Shown piece by piece: positions 4,364-5,519 of a stretch of DNA of 5,519 bases. This stretch comes from Chloroflexota bacterium (lineage in GTDB: Bacteria; Chloroflexota; Anaerolineae; Anaerolineales; Anaerolineaceae). Within the stretch, counting starts at the first letter, position 1. The number at the start of each line of letters is the position of its first letter. Position numbers and translations under genes: made by a program. Location: positions 1 through 5,519 of the forward strand of contig DSBE01000129.1 of assembly GCA_011053085.1 (NCBI GenBank), written 5' to 3'. The notes below the pieces were generated by a model. That model saw only the letters and a program-made list of their open reading frames with translations, did no database searches and was not told where the DNA came from.

Positions 4364-5519
4364 GGTAGACCTGGTTGCGCCCATTGTTTTTCGCCATCAT
4401 CAGCATCTGATTGGCAGTTGCCATACATTCACGCAGTGAAACCTTGCTGCCCAGATCCTTGATGTGGCAAATGCCGATGCTGACGGCGACTTTCAACACC
4501 AACGGTCCGCTATGGAAAGGTCGTTGGCTGATCGCCAGGCGCGTCTCTTCGGCGATCTCGCGCAGCGCTTCGTGGTCATAGATCTTACACATGACACAGA
4601 AGATATCAGTATCAAGCCTTCCCAGTTGCCCCATGCGGTTTTGCATGCTTTCGCGCAAGCGGTCACCCATCTGTGTCAGCACATCAGCTGCCACGCCCTC
4701 GCCGTGTTTTTCAACCAGTTTGGTAAAGTGATCGATATCAACGATGAATATGCCGATGGGAAAGCCACCTGAACGTACCGCCTGGAATTCATTTTCCAGC
4801 AGATGCATGAAGTACTGGCGGTTGTGCAGATTGGTGGTTAGGTCAGTATTTACCATGCGCATGGTGCGCTCCTGCAGCTCAAAATGCTGTAAGCCGATGG
4901 CGATCTGGTTGGCGATAGTTGTGGCAATATGAATGTCGTGCTTGTTCATATTTTCCTGGTCATTGGAATGCATCACGGTCAGGGTGCCCTGCACATTCGG
5001 GTGCGAAATGATCGGGACCACCACCACCGAACCGATCTCAAGGATTTCACGGCGTTTGCTCGAAAGCGATGTCTCGCGGAAGTCAGGCATGTTCTTGGGT
5101 GAGTAGACGGTCTCGCCGGTGCGAATCGCCCAACCGCTCAAGCCCTGCCAGAAAACCTCGTCCGGCAGTTCCTGCGATATTTCGCTGCGGTCAAGCTCAT
5201 TGCCATTCAAGATGGCATGTGTGATTTCGCGCCTGGGCACATCCACCAGCGCAATGATGACCATGTACGCCTGAAAATGGTCCTGCATCATTTTACTGGT
5301 ACGCACCAGGAATTTCGACAGCGATGTTTCCGTCAGGATCGCCTGGCTGACATCGAACAAGAGCGCGTTCTGACGGATCAAACGATCAGTCGGCGAATTC
5401 TGGTCAGGCTCCACGTCAAATCCAGCCAGGTAGACCTGACACTGACTTCCGTCTTGTGAGCGCTCCACATGCACCGCCAGGCGCAGCGCCTCTAATTCAT
5501 CAAAAATCTTCCAATAACA
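4347..5519 (-). CDS. GAF domain protein with degenerate GGDEF domain, 5' end outside the window
   Basis: This is probably a cytoplasmic signalling protein; no membrane segment is visible. At least 390 residues are encoded. The frame stays open to the right edge, reading KIFDELEALRLAVHVERS across a GTG at 5474. That GTG is therefore probably internal and the true start lies outside. Numbering from the first visible codon, a GAF domain spans about 60-210 and a GGDEF-type domain about 225-385. Fold landmarks kept are TDLTTNLHNRQYF, DIDHFTK (Asp261, Asp263), VSIGI, and AKNNGRNQV near the C-terminus. The signature loop reads LGRLDTDIF (DTDIF at 303-307, DNA 4599-4613) in place of GGDEF, and the upstream RxxD inhibitory site reads RESM. 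Loss of the two glycines and the catalytic Glu makes diguanylate cyclase activity unlikely. It may instead bind nucleotide, dimerise, or regulate a partner. It converges on the kinase with 4 bp between stops. Confidence 0.88.
   Translation of the reverse strand, partial: CYWKIFDELEALRLAVHVERSQDGSQCQVYLAGFDVEPDQNSPTDRLIRQNALLFDVSQAILTETSLSKFLVRTSKMMQDHFQAYMVIIALVDVPRREITHAILNGNELDRSEISQELPDEVFWQGLSGWAIRTGETVYSPKNMPDFRETSLSSKRREILEIGSVVVVPIISHPNVQGTLTVMHSNDQENMNKHDIHIATTIANQIAIGLQHFELQERTMRMVNTDLTTNLHNRQYFMHLLENEFQAVRSGGFPIGIFIVDIDHFTKLVEKHGEGVAADVLTQMGDRLRESMQNRMGQLGRLDTDIFCVMCKIYDHEALREIAEETRLAISQRPFHSGPLVLKVAVSIGICHIKDLGSKVSLRECMATANQMLMMAKNNGRNQVYPPANS

Overview
The window is a bacterial chromosomal fragment with two diverging transcription units, a convergent neighbour at the right and a tandem repeat array at the left. 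The coding DNA is moderately GC-rich and the central promoter region is AT-rich. The gene set is a lone dihydrolipoyl dehydrogenase, an OmpR/PhoB-type two-component pair, and a GAF plus degenerate GGDEF protein. One gene start looks leaderless. Together these would fit a free-living environmental bacterium, possibly a Chloroflexota/Anaerolineae-like lineage, but that placement is a low-confidence impression because the window has no rRNA or other phylogenetic marker.

Layout: Positions 1-530 hold three near-identical tandem copies of a 168-170 bp non-coding repeat plus a short degenerate fourth copy. The array runs off the left edge. Each copy can fold into two hairpins. A perfect 10-bp inverted repeat (534-559) follows, placed where a terminator for the leftward gene would be. 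Positions 608-2014 (minus) encode full-length dihydrolipoyl dehydrogenase (lpdA). The 2015-2243 gap is AT-rich and regulatory. It holds candidate promoters on both strands, a 12-bp interrupted palindrome, a 10-bp-spaced direct repeat of the kind OmpR-family regulators bind, and a strong Shine-Dalgarno site. Positions 2244-2921 (plus) encode the response regulator and 2954-4342 (plus) its histidine kinase, 32 bp apart. Positions 4347-5519 (minus) encode a GAF-GGDEF-like protein that converges on the kinase with only 4 bp between stop codons. Its reading frame stays open through the right edge, so its N-terminus is missing.

How the genes work together: the kinase and regulator form a complete phosphorelay (membrane sensor, His-to-Asp transfer, DNA binding), probably autoregulated through the direct repeat upstream. 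The GAF-GGDEF protein keeps the GGDEF fold but has DTDIF in place of GGDEF, so it is probably not an active diguanylate cyclase and may act as a sensor or scaffold. lpdA is a housekeeping enzyme with no E1/E2 partner in view. The least explained element is the structured repeat array. I see no clear evidence of a wholly new multi-gene system.
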